From Chrysopilus asiliformis (taxonomy: Eukaryota > Arthropoda > Insecta > Diptera > Rhagionidae): a stretch of DNA of 64,000 nucleotides. The stretch covers positions 111,512,234-111,576,233 of the forward strand of contig OZ035962.1 of NCBI GenBank assembly GCA_964034945.1, read 5' to 3'. A program made the position numbers and the translations under genes. The notes beneath the pieces are model-generated. The model was given only the letters and a program-made list of their open reading frames with translations, was not told the DNA's origin and did not search any database. Of this stretch, positions 1 to 10,339 are shown in pieces; the first letter of the stretch is position 1, and the number at the start of each line of letters is the position of its first letter.

Positions 1-294
1 TAAATGCATTTTTTCTCAAAAGCGCATAGTTTCCGAGAAATTTAAAAAAATGAAATATATTGAGAACCTTTAAAGATTCGTTAAAACAGTTTGCAGGAAA
101 TTTGATGTCCTTCAAATTTAGTTATGTGCGTAAATTTCGTGGTATTTTCAAATTTTTTTACATTTAAAAAAAAAGGGTACCCGTTATAGCTACCGTCACT
201 TTTCAAAAGTTGATAGAAAACGACGAATTTTGTAAATCGTATTTGCAAAAAAAAAAATCGAGCCCCTAGCTCAACGCGTTCTCGAGTTAGTTAA

Positions 295-927
295 CCCTTT
301 CGGTACGGGAGACGATTGATTAGTTTCAAACGATTATAATAGATTAATCTAACAGAGACATGTATATTGAACTAATTTTCATATCATATCATACTAATAT
401 ATAAAAATGAGTTGGTGTCTGTCTGTCTATCTGTCAGTTCCTCTTTCACGCAAAAACGGCTGAACCGATTGCCTTGAAATTTGGCATGAGTGTCTGTGGT
501 AGTTCTGGTTCCAACATAGGCATACGGAAAAGTAGCGCGAGGGGTGGGGGGAGTAAGAAACTTAGTTTTTGTGTTATGTTACTCTTTCGTGGGGAAACGA
601 CTGAACCGATTGGCCTGAAATTTGGCATAGATGTTCGTCGGGGGTCCAGCCCCAACATAGACCCATTAAAAAGTAGCCCGAGAGGTGGGGGAGTAAGGGG
701 AGGAGGTAAAGGGATCTCGAAACTTAGCTCTACCTTCATGTTACCTTTTCGCGGGGAAACTACCGAGCCGATTTGCCTGAAGTTTAGCTCCAACATAGAC
801 CATCACAAAAAAAAATAAAAATTTGAAAAAACTTAACCCGGCAACGACGGGTATGCAAGCTAGTTTTACATATTAGGTCTTTGTGAACATTCAGTGGGAC
901 ACATATGACCCAATAGCTGCGAAAGGG
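295..927. mobile_element. piggyBac-like MITE with TTAA duplication
   Basis: The element lies between TTAA at 291-294 and TTAA at 928-931. Its ends are CCCTTTCG and CGAAAGGG, an 8-bp inverted repeat of the type seen in piggyBac-like elements, which always target TTAA. Two other family D copies (28607-28610 and 39941-39944) carry a single TTAA at the same place, so the unoccupied site is directly visible. Without the inner Helentron-like insertion it is only about 160 bp and has no transposase. Superfamily assignment is from TTAA and the CCC start only. Confidence 0.7.
391..865 (+). mobile_element. Helitron/Helentron-like non-autonomous element, copy 1
   Basis: One of three closely similar copies (also 10953-11380 inverted and 56160-56640), with two related ones at 20560-21283 and 35873-36620. 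It starts ATACTAATATATAAAAATGA, followed by a short GTCTGTCTGTCTAT run. It carries about three copies of a block containing GGGGAAAC and CTGAAATTTGGCAT, and ends GCAAGCTAGTTT. Just before the end is a stem-loop, ACCCG-GCAACGA-CGGGT. A microsatellite near the 5' end, a 3' subterminal hairpin, a CTAGT terminus and absence of a clear target duplication fit Helentron-associated non-autonomous elements. It sits inside the TTAA element at 295-927. The frames it opens on both strands are not genes. Confidence 0.6.
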
Positions 928-1109
928 TTAAGATACGTAAAACGGACAAACAGACAAATCGACAGACAGATGCACGGACAACCCCATAATTTTGCCTGAA
1001 ATGGATTTAAGCGAGTTGAAACTTTGGTCCTTAACCTTAAATTGTAGGACGTTTTTGTGAGCCGGCCAAAAATTAAAGTTTTTGATAAATTTTCTCTCGA
1101 TCGTCAAAA

Positions 1110-1388
1110 ATTAGAAACATACGAACGAAAACGATTTTTGCGAATATCTCAAAAACGGTGCATCTTATCAAAAAAGTCCAAGAACAAAAGTTATTTAGGA
1201 TATGATTCTACATAAAACTCCCATACATCAAAATCCGATTGGAATAAATTTTAAAAAATCTTATTGGAAAGTTTTGACTTCAAAGTGGAATTTTGGTACA
1301 ACTGTTCCAATTTTGATACGAATATCACCATACGGGTTTTCAATAATTCCCAGATTGGCAATTAAAGCTTTTGTTATGTTTTTTTGAT
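1110..1388 (+). repeat. Family B repeat, 3' part
   Basis: This matches the right part of family B (full copies at 46563 and 62501), including AATATCTCAAAAACGG, AAAAAGTCCAAGAACAAAAG and the end AAAGCTTTTGTTATGTTTTT. The left part with the TCTG array is missing, so this is a truncated copy. The 61-codon frame it contains is not a gene. Confidence 0.7.
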
Positions 1389-1913
1389 AAAATTAGCAAA
1401 ATTATGAATTTACGGAAAAATTAATAAAGCGAAGGTTTTTTTTAAAGAAACAAGCCTCGACACCAATGATTTTTAAACGAAATTATAAAAATGTTGCCTG
1501 CGATGTGATTCGTGTTGAGTTGGACAAACCTGATAAAGATTTTTCTCTTGAAATCTCAATTCGGAAATTGAAGACATCTATTGTTTTTATTAAATACATA
1601 CTTTTTTTTAATTAATTAAACGTTCTTTAAAAGCTCTCTAAAAATAATTTTCCATAAAATCATTTTCAAATTTATTGAAACAAAAAAAATCTGATCCAGA
1701 TACAATTTTCTTATGAATACGAATTAAATATGTGGATAAATAGTAACAAAATTACTTCGACGTTACCATCATTGGGCATAATTTATGATAATAATATCCT
1801 CTTAGCGATTTTGTAAGAGGTACATAATAGATAAAATATACGTACATAATTTGATTCAATTCAAAAACCTGTTTAAAAAAATCTCTCATCTTTTGGGTTC
1901 TTCAAGTTCATTC
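1389..1913. other. AT-rich DNA, nothing recognised
   Basis: Poly-A/T-rich sequence with short open frames only. No splice-bounded coding segment and no repeat shared with the rest of the window were noticed. Confidence 0.5.
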
Positions 1914-1916
1914 TAA

Positions 1917-2280
1917 GCGCGGTATTACAAACGGCAATTTTAGGGCTTACTTAAGCCGATTTTTGGGAGAAACGACTGAGGAGGGAAAAGTTGCCACTCG
2001 AAATCATAGCTTATTGACAATCTGCATACATGCAAATCGTGTGAACCGGTTTGGGAAAAGTAGTAGGCAGAAATCATTTTCGTTCTGACCGTCAGCAGGT
2101 AAAGATCTTGGGAAGTATATGAGCAGCAGCAATTTCAATGGTTTGAGTTCACACACACACCCATGTAAACTTGTGTAGCATATGCAAACAGGATTGGCTT
2201 ATTTAAGCCACAAGTGTAAGCACATTGGCTTATTAAGCCCAAAAGTTGACGGCTTAAATAAGCCAAGTGTAATACCGGAC
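1917..2280. mobile_element. PIF/Harbinger-like MITE
   Basis: Imperfect terminal inverted repeats of about 19 bp (GCGCGGTATTACAAACGGC at the left; GTCCGGTATTACACTTGGC read inward from the right) are flanked by the trinucleotide TAA at 1914-1916 and 2281-2283. A 3-bp TAA/TTA target duplication is the PIF/Harbinger mark. Inside are four palindromes of the form GGCTTA-nn-TAAGCC between 1949 and 2262. No transposase is present. Confidence 0.6.
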
Positions 2281-2283
2281 TAA

Positions 2284-4853
2284 GGCTTTGATTACGTTTA
2301 TAAATCACAAGAAAATTTCCTCCGTGCAATTTATTAAAAAAATGGAAACTGAAAAATCATTTTGATGTACGAAATAAATGAGAAAAGAGAGTATAAATGC
2401 AAATTAAGACCGCAAAAAGTGAACATCAAGAATAGCAACGCGAATAACGAAAAAAAAAGTTTCGAACAAATTTTTTGTTTATTTCAATAATTTTTAACTG
2501 TAGATTTGTGAATAAATTCCATATTTTTCAAGTTTTTTTTTTGGAATTTCCATCATTGGTTGTTGTTTTCCGATGTTTTTACTTTTTGCGCTGTTTTCTT
2601 GATTTTTTTAAGGGAAATAAAATCAAAGCGATTCGCAGATCTTTTCTTATTCCGAATTAAAGCTGGAAAATTTATTCGAAATCGTAAAACACTGACAGTT
2701 GAAGAGGGAAATACGGGAAATATGGTGGTGGTGGTGGAGAAAGGTTTTGATGATATTATGCGGTGGTAGCGTTGTTTCTTGGAAAAAATCTGCCTTTAAG
2801 AAATATTATTAAGAAAAAGTGCTACCAAAAACATATCAAAAGTACCAAGTTTGTTAGAAAAATGAAGAAAAATCGGAAAAATGTGTTTTGACTGAATTTT
2901 CTTATTCGTTTGCTGTTATTCGTGATGTTTCTTGCTTCGCAGCGGAGCATATCATATCAGGAAAATTGAGTTTTGCTCGAAAAGGAGTCGGCACGCAGAC
3001 TTGAAAAATTGAAATAAAATTGAGACAGAAATGAACTGAAATGCAAAAAACCCAAAAAAACCCTTCTTTGACAACAACAAAAAAAAATCACGTGGCCGTG
3101 GTTGTTAGCTTGTATATCCTACCATGTTCCCTGTGCAAATGGTACCAAAAGCTAAAATAATTAAATCATACTGTATGTCCTTGAAAAAATCTTTTTTTTC
3201 TGTTCCTTGAAGCCTGGTTTCGTTTTTTTTTTTGTTCTTTTCGGTGTTGGTTTTGTGCGAAAGTTATTCTAAAATCCCTACGGGGTAATTTAAATTAATA
3301 ATCAACGAATATTATCTACGAGACAAGTATGTATTTTGTTCGTGTAAAAGGCCTTGTTATGGCTCTTTAGGAAAAATTATATTGGAAGGGTGAAATGCCG
3401 CCTGAATAAGGGGCAAGTGCTTTCCTACCATTTTACATTTTTGTCTTGCAAAAAGGTCGAAATCCTCTTGGAGGACAACATAAAATAAGTAACAAACCCT
3501 GTACAATAAAAGAGGAAAAAGCTGGGAAAAACCAAAACGAATACAGCAAGGGGAGAATTATTGCAGTAGAGCTTAACATCTAAATGACTGATGATGTGAC
3601 ACATCCTCCTTATTCACTCGACCTAGCATCCGGGCTTTTTCACTAACACAAAGCTTCCGAATGATTCGCTTTTTTTTTAAAGTGTGGTACTTTCCCAAGG
3701 CATCCTTCAGGGGTTCGGTTTGGTTCGCTTCGTTACGGTTCGTTTTGGTTTGGTTTTTCCTGTGTAAATCTGGTGTGCGAATGTTTTGATAAAATTTTAG
3801 AAAATAATACTGGAAATAAATTCAAAATGGAAAAAAAATAGAACAGTAGCTGAACAATGTAAAAAGGAATAAAGGAGTTCAATGTTAGCAAAATAACAGC
3901 TTCTGGCTGTTTAAATTCAATAAAAACAAGCGAAATGGAAGAAATAGAAATTGATGGAGATATGATGGAGAACGAATTGTTTATTGTTGTCTTCTTGTTA
4001 CTTTTCTATATATTATTGTGTTGTAGATGTGAATGATTTTGGTAAAATGCTGAATGCGAGTGGGTTAAGTTAAAATTGTATCTAAGTTGGATGAAAATTT
4101 ATATCTATTTGTTAGAAAATTTTGGCTTGAGCGAACGGAAACATAAATCAATTGAAAAACTGAAGAGAACTTCAATGGTTTCTAACGATAACAATATTTA
4201 TGTGAATAAAGTGGTAAGAAGGTTACTGACTTTCGTTATGTCATAATTCTCAATTGACAGTTTGGTCATCATCAAGTTATTTTTGTGACAAATGAGATCT
4301 TGAATCCTTCTTTTTAACAAAACACAAAAACGAAACGTACAAGACAAGATTATAAGAATGATTTTCTTATTATGGGGAAAATGATTCTAATAAAGAGAAA
4401 GATCAGAGTTGAATGGGTTATTGTCCCTTTTGACCCTGTAGATTTCCATGGGGTGAATTCAGTTGACTTTGTCATTTTTTTTTGTTGTGAAAGATATAAA
4501 TTGAGAATAAGGGTTGTAATTTGAATTATCTTATTTTTCGGAAACGGCTATTGCCCTCAACGGTGGAAATCGAACCAAATTGCGTTGGATTGTTTGCAAT
4601 GGCGCGGATGTTTCTAGCCATGTTTGCAGTCGGTGTTCCCCTCCCATTTAACCCCTTCACCTGCTATCTCGTGAAACAGTCAACGGATTTTAATGGGGTT
4701 TCCTTCGTTGGGTAGAGGACTCTTTGGAGACCATATAAACCAAAAAAAAAAAATCTGCAATCATTTTCCCCTTCTGACCCCCTGTCCTGCTATAACTGAA
4801 ACTAGTGCACGAGTTTTACTGGGGTTTTTGGTATTGGATAGAAAATATTGGTA
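2284..4853. other. AT-rich non-coding DNA with degenerate repeat fragments
   Basis: No gene was found on either strand. The stretch 3710-3770 is a low-complexity GGTTCG/GGTTTG run. From about 4430 to 4850 the text is related to the C-rich family H tandem at 50083-50570 (wording such as CACCTGCTATCTCG and CTGTCCTGCTATAACTG). Small frames at 2475-2769 are low-complexity F/L-rich translations and are not supported as exons. Confidence 0.5.
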
Positions 4854-5428
4854 TTAACACGTTGGCTACCAGCCAAAAAAAAGCTTACTCCGCTGGGAAA
4901 AAACGCAAAAATCATTTCTGTACTTTGTGAGTCACCAGCAGTGTTGGGGCCAGATAATTATTTTTTTATCTAGATAAAGATAAAGATAAATGCTCGTAAT
5001 GTTTATCTAGATAAGATAATAGATAATGAAAATATGAAAGATAATAGATAAGATAAGATAAAAAGCCAAATTATCTAGATAATTTTTAGATAAATATTTA
5101 TTTTGACATTGCACAAAATTCAAAATTACGTACTAAAAAAAATAGCACAAAATTTTTTGCTTTTTTTGATTTCCAATTTAAATATAATAAGAAACGAAAT
5201 AATAATAAAAGAAAACGGATAAGAAACGTTATCGTAACGTAACGAAATAACGAAATGATTTTCGGGCTTTTTCTTCAAAATTACGTTATAATGAACGTTA
5301 TAGAAATTCAATTCCGTTACCATAACGAAAAACGAAAAAAATATTACGTTTTTTCGTTGTTTATTAGTATTTCCTTGTTTTGTTCAGTATTATTTTTTGT
5401 GAAATTTCCCACAAAAGTTCATCAAGTA

Positions 5429-6363
5429 AAGGGTGGTTAAATTTTAAGGGCCGATGTTGAATGTGAACCACACCTAAACGTCAAGTTTTTTTTCTGCATT
5501 TCATTTGACATTTCTCAATTTCAGACTAACTCAATTTGAACCATGGAAAGATACACAATCGAGCAACGCGTTAAAGTTATTCAGGCTTATTATGAAAATG
5601 GGCGTTCAAATCAAAATGCATATCGTGCACTTCGTGATTTTTTCGGTCAATTTAATCGTCCAAATGTGCGTACAATCGGAAAAATCGTGCAAAAATTTGA
5701 GCAAACCGGGTCTGTAGGAGATGTGAAAACACCAGTGCATGCTCGTACAGCTCGTACTGCAGAAAATATTGCTGCTGTTCGCGATAGTGTGGCTGAAGAG
5801 CCGTCAACCTCAACTCGTCGTCGTGCCCAACAATTGCACCTCCCACGCTCGTCGTTGATGAACATTATGCATAAAGACTTGCATTTACACGCTTACAAGG
5901 TGCAATTGACTCAAGAACTAAAGCCTCTTGACCATTTCAAGCGTCGTCAATGGTCAGAATGGTGGCAAGAAATGACAACAGTGGATGATCAATTTTCGAA
6001 GAAAATCATCTTCAGTGATGAGGCACATTTTCACCTCAGTGGATTCGTCAATAAGCAGAACAGCCGCATTTGGGCGAATGATAATCCAAGAGTGATTGTC
6101 GAAAAACCAATGCACCCACAAAGAGTGACTGTTTGGTGCGGTTTATGGGCTGGCGGCACGAAGTGCACGATATGCATTTTGATTTGAACGCCCATTTTCA
6201 TAATAAGCCTGAATAACTTTACCGCGTTGCTCGATTGTGTATCTTTCTATGGTTCAAATTGAGTTAGTCTGCAATTGAGAAATGTCAAATGAAATGCAGA
6301 AAAAAACTTGACGTTTAGGTGTGGTTCACATTCAACATCGGCCCTTAAAATTTAACCACCCTT
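5429..6363. mobile_element. Mariner-like element with duplicated inverted left end
   Basis: The element lies between TA at 5427-5428 and TA at 6364-6365. Its first 208 bp (5429-5636) reappear inverted as the last 207 bp (6157-6363), with roughly four differences including one in a T-run. The arms are far longer than normal mariner terminal repeats and include the first about 30 codons of the transposase gene. The original 3' half has been lost and replaced by an inverted copy of the 5' end. It sits inside the hAT element at 4939-7342. Confidence 0.85.
5543..6187 (+). pseudogene. Truncated mariner-family transposase (N-terminal part)
   Basis: The frame starts at ATG in MERYTIEQRVKVIQAYYENG and codes 214 residues. 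Residues 5-55 resemble DUF4817 and about 60-110 a helix-turn-helix, as in insect mariner-family transposases. The first catalytic aspartate is D159 in the motif FSDEAHFHLSG, followed by NKQNSRIWA. The true protein ends near residue 205; the last nine residues are read from the inverted copy of the left end. The second and third catalytic acids are absent, so it cannot be an active transposase. The relic at 28997-29638 has the complementary C-terminal half of a related protein. Confidence 0.85.
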
Positions 6364-6975
6364 TATAACCCCACAGACATAAAATATAATCAAAAATATT
6401 GGAGTAGTGTTTTTAATCGTATTTTGATTCTAAATCGGATTTTGTTTTGGCCAGATTCACTCTATTTCTGGAGATACAAAAATGGAAATCTTCTAAGCAA
6501 GTTTTTTGGTAGCGAAAAGATTTTCTTTTTAGTAACTCCAGAAGTAGAGCGAAATTCTATAAAAAAAAATCTATATCTTTGATATCAAAATCACGCTTTT
6601 GTGGAGACAGTTTTTTTAATGAACAAAACTTTTGTGTGATTTTTTGTCTTTTGTATTTTTTATTGATTTTTTAACTTAATAATCACATTTTTTTCCGTTT
6701 TTATTTGTATTTTCTTTTTGCTGAGTTTTATTATTTGTTATACAATTTATTTTTATGGAAACTGAACTGAATTACTTTGTGATAAACTATTATTACAGTG
6801 CGTTTTTTTTTTTGTTTTCAGTTTCAATACAATGTGTAACGGAATAATAACATTATAACGTAACGAAATTAAGTTTTTTATCGATACAAAACGAAATAAC
6901 GTCACGAAATATAAGTTTAATTTTGCTACGTAAGAAAATTTATAACGTTATGATTTTTTATTTCGTTCATAGCCC

Positions 6976-7100
6976 GGTTTACACTTGGCAACAGTTACTG
7001 GCAGAACTTTTTTTTTATGGACAAGAGAAGAGAGGCGAGGGAAAGAGTGACACTTCGCTTCCTTGTCCGTAAACAAAAATTGTTGCCAAGTATAAAACTG
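6976..7100. repeat. Short inverted-repeat element inside the hAT element
   Basis: The left arm (6976-6994) contains TTACACTTGGCAACA; the right arm (7081-7100) reads TATACTTGGCAACA when inverted. The pair encloses a purine-rich centre. No target duplication is clear. It may be a small MITE or a fold-back remnant. Confidence 0.45.
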
Positions 7101-7512
7101 TTCCTAAAAAAAGTTTTTAGGTTTTCAAAAGTATGCAGAAAACAATTTCGTTTCAGCATTTTTTCAGATTTAATTTTTTGATTTTCGGTGGTAACGATTA
7201 TCTCTAGATAAATGGGATTTTCCTTTATCTAGATAAGATAAAGATAACTTTTTTGGGGTGTTATCTAGATAAGATAAAGATAACATTTTTTTTTATCTAG
7301 ATGATTATCTAGATAATTATTATCTAGATAACCCCAACACTGGTCACCAGTGAACACAAGATCAATACAGACAAAAACGAACTCCATGCTCTACAAAAAA
7401 AAAACCCTTTGTACCGCACGAGCGACTGCACTCAACCATGGAACTTGAGAAACTGACGGTAATGACAATAGTGTGTGTACACCGGTGACTCACATGGTAG
7501 CCAACGTGTTAA

Positions 7513-8713
7513 GGGAAAAATTGTTATTAAGGGATTCTTCCCAAAATCGAAGCGGAAGTTTTTCCGAGCCCGATCCTAGGGGTAGATCAGACGTAGTTAT
7601 ATTCAAAAAATTTCGCGAGATGACACTTCCTTTATGTAGAACCTCTACGGACTAAATTCCCACATCAATCATCATTTAGATTTAAATTTTAGCAAAAAAA
7701 AATGATTTGTCAAAATTTTTCAGGATTGGTAAACCTTTTAAACTCGGAAAAAATCTAAAATTTCTAGATATTCATGTCCATGTCATGTTGTGAAGTACCC
7801 CTGATATCGCCAAATTCTCTTCCCTTGGCGATCTACCCCTGGACGCTCCGGGACGCTCCAATGGAAAACGCATATAGTCGCTCTACAGTGAAAGTTCATT
7901 TGAAAAAAGACGTGTCTGCAGTTTTTCGATTTCATAATGAAATCATCCTGTTATGCTTCGATTTCTTCGAAAGGGAAATACACCCCAATTGACCAATGTT
8001 GGAATTTTTGTACCGTGTCCAAATGCACCACGCACTTTTCCTTTATAGAGTTAAAGAAAAACATTTGGAACATTTGGAATTATGGTACTTATGGTATAAA
8101 ACGGACAATTTTCACAGGAAAAAATCTTGGTTTTCCAGTCAAAATTCCATAAATCGTACCTTCGGTACTTGGTACAAGATGATTGGAAATCCAATTGGGT
8201 TTCCAACCAATTTGGTCAATTGGGACTGTGAACTCCGAAGGTGGAATCGCGCAAATTTAAGAGGATTCAGATATCAAAGCCGACGAAGGAAATGATTCTG
8301 GATAACAAACTAATTCATTCTTTTTTTTTTGGCTCTGTGCACTAATAAAAATGTATCTTGATTTTATCCTGTTTTTTTAGGGGAAAGAAATACTGTAAAT
8401 GGCCGAAATTTTGCATGATTATCCTGTTTGTCAATGAAAATGAGATACACACTTTTTATAAATATAACACTTATCTTTTCCAAGAAAACCCATTTATTTA
8501 TTTATTTTTTTTTAATTTTTGAATCTTTAAGCTTTTAATCTATTTAAGTTTTGTTAACCATCCACCTTTTTGCCTGTATTGTTTTCACAATATACCTACA
8601 CACATAAAAACGGTAAGATAAAATATAACACCTTAAAATACGACATTTTGAAACACAACGCAATTTCGCCATACCAGAAACGTCCCAATCGAGTTTCGAA
8701 AATGGAAAAATTA
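7513..8713. other. AT-rich DNA without a recognised gene
   Basis: Overlapping plus-strand frames at 7774-8295 show no convincing splice sites or family similarity. The segment 7820-7870 contains a direct GGACGCTCC duplication. Nothing else was identified. Confidence 0.4.
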
Positions 8714-8880
8714 CAGTGTTTTTTTGTTACACAATGTTTTTTTTTGTTACACAATGTTTTTTTTTGTTGCAAAGCGTTTTTTTTGTTACACAATGTTTTT
8801 TTTTTGTTGCAAAGCGTTTTTTTTTGTTACATAATGTTTTTTTTTGTTACGGTGTTTTTTTACACAGTGTTTTTTTTCTT
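8714..8880. repeat. T-rich tandem repeat, about 20-bp unit
   Basis: About eight imperfect copies of a unit of the form TGTTTTTTTTTGTTACACAA, alternating with TTGCAAAGCG variants. It lies just past the 3' end of the minus-strand gene at 8975-9653. It opens a long F-rich frame on the plus strand that is not a gene. Confidence 0.8.
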
Positions 8881-8884
8881 TATT
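8879..8884 (-). promoter_or_regulatory. Probable polyadenylation signal AATAAA of the DUF1091 gene
   Basis: On the minus strand AATAAA lies about 90 bp past the stop codon of the gene at 8975-9653. No other canonical signal was noticed between them. Use is inferred from position. Confidence 0.5.
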
Positions 8885-8974
8885 TCAAATATTGACCAGG
8901 CCCACCCGGTTTTTCTTAATCAAAATAACACAAATTTAAATCAAATAAGACCAATTCAACTGATAGTTACTGGA

Positions 8975-9653
8975 TTAAAAGATCAACTTCTTTTTGTAGT
9001 TAATTTCACCTTCCAAATAGCCACCGATTACGTTAGATATAACGTTTCCTTTCTGCATATACAGCATTGCTTTTCCTTTGAAAATAGATTCCGGAAAATA
9101 CGGTGGAAACAGATCAGAATTCGAGTTCAGCTTATTAACGTAGTAAATGTCCTGCACAAAGAAATTTTAGTTAAAATGTAATCAGTGTTTAAGTATCTTG
9201 GATTTTACACTCTCGAATGGGCATTTTGTGGGAATCTTTCCATATTCCCTTGACATCGTTAGAATGATATTTACTAGATTTCCATACCATTTATTATTCA
9301 AAATTTCACATAAACTGATCATGCTATTGTTGTACAAGACGAAATTCTCTCCATTTGGGCGTATTAGGATTACTTCCAAATGTCCAAGAGGTTTCTCCAG
9401 GGTTTGATTTAGATAACCATACGCTGATAGAATCAGTGGACTGTCAATTGTGCAATTAGCATTTGCAATTTCCTTATTTGCATAGTAGACTCCACATTTC
9501 CTGAAGAGAATTTCAAAATTTCTCTGGAATAATCAAGACATGTCACACAATGAGATTTATATTTTGAAGACTCGAAAAATGTACCCTTGCTGTAGCAAAT
9601 TTGCTGAAATTTACTAGGATAAGAAAAAGCTTGCACCAAATTTGAAAATTCAT
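8975..9653 (-). CDS. DUF1091-family small secreted protein, three exons
   Basis: Minus-strand exons are 9653-9585, 9523-9209 and 9151-8975. The introns are 61 and 57 bp, with GT/AG borders (GTACAT...TTCCAG; GTAAAA...TGTGCAG) and all phases 0, so the joined frame is open for 186 residues. Exon 1 encodes a signal peptide (MNFQIWCKLFLILVNFSKFA, ending near TAR). The mature part has four cysteines (motifs RKCGVYY, NANCTID, ISLCEIL, TKCPFES). The blocks LIRPNGENFVLYNNSM, YGKIPTKCPF and YYVNKLN...LFPPYFPE are typical of the DUF1091 (DM8) family of dipteran secreted proteins, thought to have an MD-2-like lipid-binding fold. Biological role is unknown. The start is the only ATG that gives a signal peptide. 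An Inr-like TCAGT lies about 10 bp upstream. Family call is from recalled motif pattern, not a search. Confidence 0.8.
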
Positions 9654-10339
9654 TTTGCACTGAATAAATAGTCACCTTCAACTAAACATTTGGGTACCAA
9701 ATTTTGCTTCAATTCAAAAAAAAAAAGTTACGCCCCATTAAAGCAATTGGTGTTGTTTTGAGCTTCAGTAGTCATGATAGTACTTTTGATTTCGGAATTT
9801 CATATTTTTTCCAAAAAACAAATTTTTTTAATTATGGAGACACAATCATTCGTGCGAATCGGCGTTCAATTGCTATTCGGTAACCTAATGATAATTTTTA
9901 AAAGTTGCATCATTTAATGGAATTTAATGAAATTTAATGGAGGGACTAAATTGGATAAGTTCTGTTTTAAATTAAATTGGCATACTTTTCAAAAATACTT
10001 GATATGCATTGTTAAACCGAAAGGCTTTTTAACGAATTTAATCGGTTTATCGATGGTGAGGTGGAAATAATTTTCATTTCGCTTTTATGTATGCAGTAAG
10101 CTTTTTATTTTATTTATGTAAAAATCCCATTTTAAATCAGCACAAAGTCAAAGGATTTGAATGTTAAACAGGATTTATTTAACACTTTTTGTTTTATAGT
10201 GTTTTCATGTATGCAAATATGCACTTTATTCGTTCGGCGCTAAGCTAACAAAAGGGTGTTTAAACTAATATTTCATTGTTGAAATTGTCTGTATTTTTTT
10301 GCAGAATCTTTTAATAGTTTTTCATGCTTTTTGTATTTA
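9654..10339. other. AT-rich DNA upstream of the DUF1091 gene
   Basis: Presumed promoter side of the minus-strand gene. No clear TATA box was found at the expected distance. No further gene or multi-copy repeat was seen. Confidence 0.4.

Larger units (their letters stand above)
1..1038 (+). repeat. Family D dispersed repeat, split by a TTAA insertion
   Basis: Bases 1-290 and 932-1038 are two halves of one repeat, also present at 28560-28740 and, inverted, at 39820-40410. Shared landmarks are a block around CTAGCTCAACGCGTTCTC, then GATACGTA, then a run of GACAGACAGATGCACGGACA. The halves are separated by a foreign element at 295-927 flanked by TTAA. The left part is truncated by the window edge. 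No coding potential was seen; it is an interspersed non-coding repeat of unknown class. Confidence 0.7.
4939..7342. mobile_element. Non-autonomous hAT element with 8-bp target duplication
   Basis: Perfect 8-bp target duplications GTCACCAG stand at 4931-4938 and 7343-7350. The terminal inverted repeats are CAGTGTTGGGG / CCCCAACACTG. The subterminal regions (4945-5110 and 7195-7330) are packed with the palindrome TTATCTAGATAA and AGATAAGATA variants, typical of hAT transposase-binding arrays. No hAT transposase frame exists. The middle has inverted stretches rich in TAACGTAACGAAA (around 5225-5350 and 6835-6960) flanking a mariner insertion. The 8-bp duplication makes the boundaries firm. Confidence 0.85.
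4858..7508. mobile_element. TTAA-flanked (piggyBac-like) MITE, outer shell of a three-level nest
   Basis: TTAA occurs at 4854-4857 and 7509-7512. The ends are the 14-bp inverted repeat CACGTTGGCTACCA / TGGTAGCCAACGTG. A solo short copy with the same ends lies at 39476-39556, also TTAA-flanked. Removing the inner hAT element leaves about 240 bp, so this is a non-autonomous element. Assignment to piggyBac rests on TTAA and terminal repeats alone. Confidence 0.7.

Noticed and set aside
446..818. Overlapping frames with GETTEPI and SSNIGIRKSSARG text
   Set aside because: They recur with every Helentron-like copy and are translations of the non-coding repeat.
8570..9181. 203-codon plus-strand frame
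   Set aside because: It is composed of a T-rich tandem repeat plus the antisense of the DUF1091 gene.
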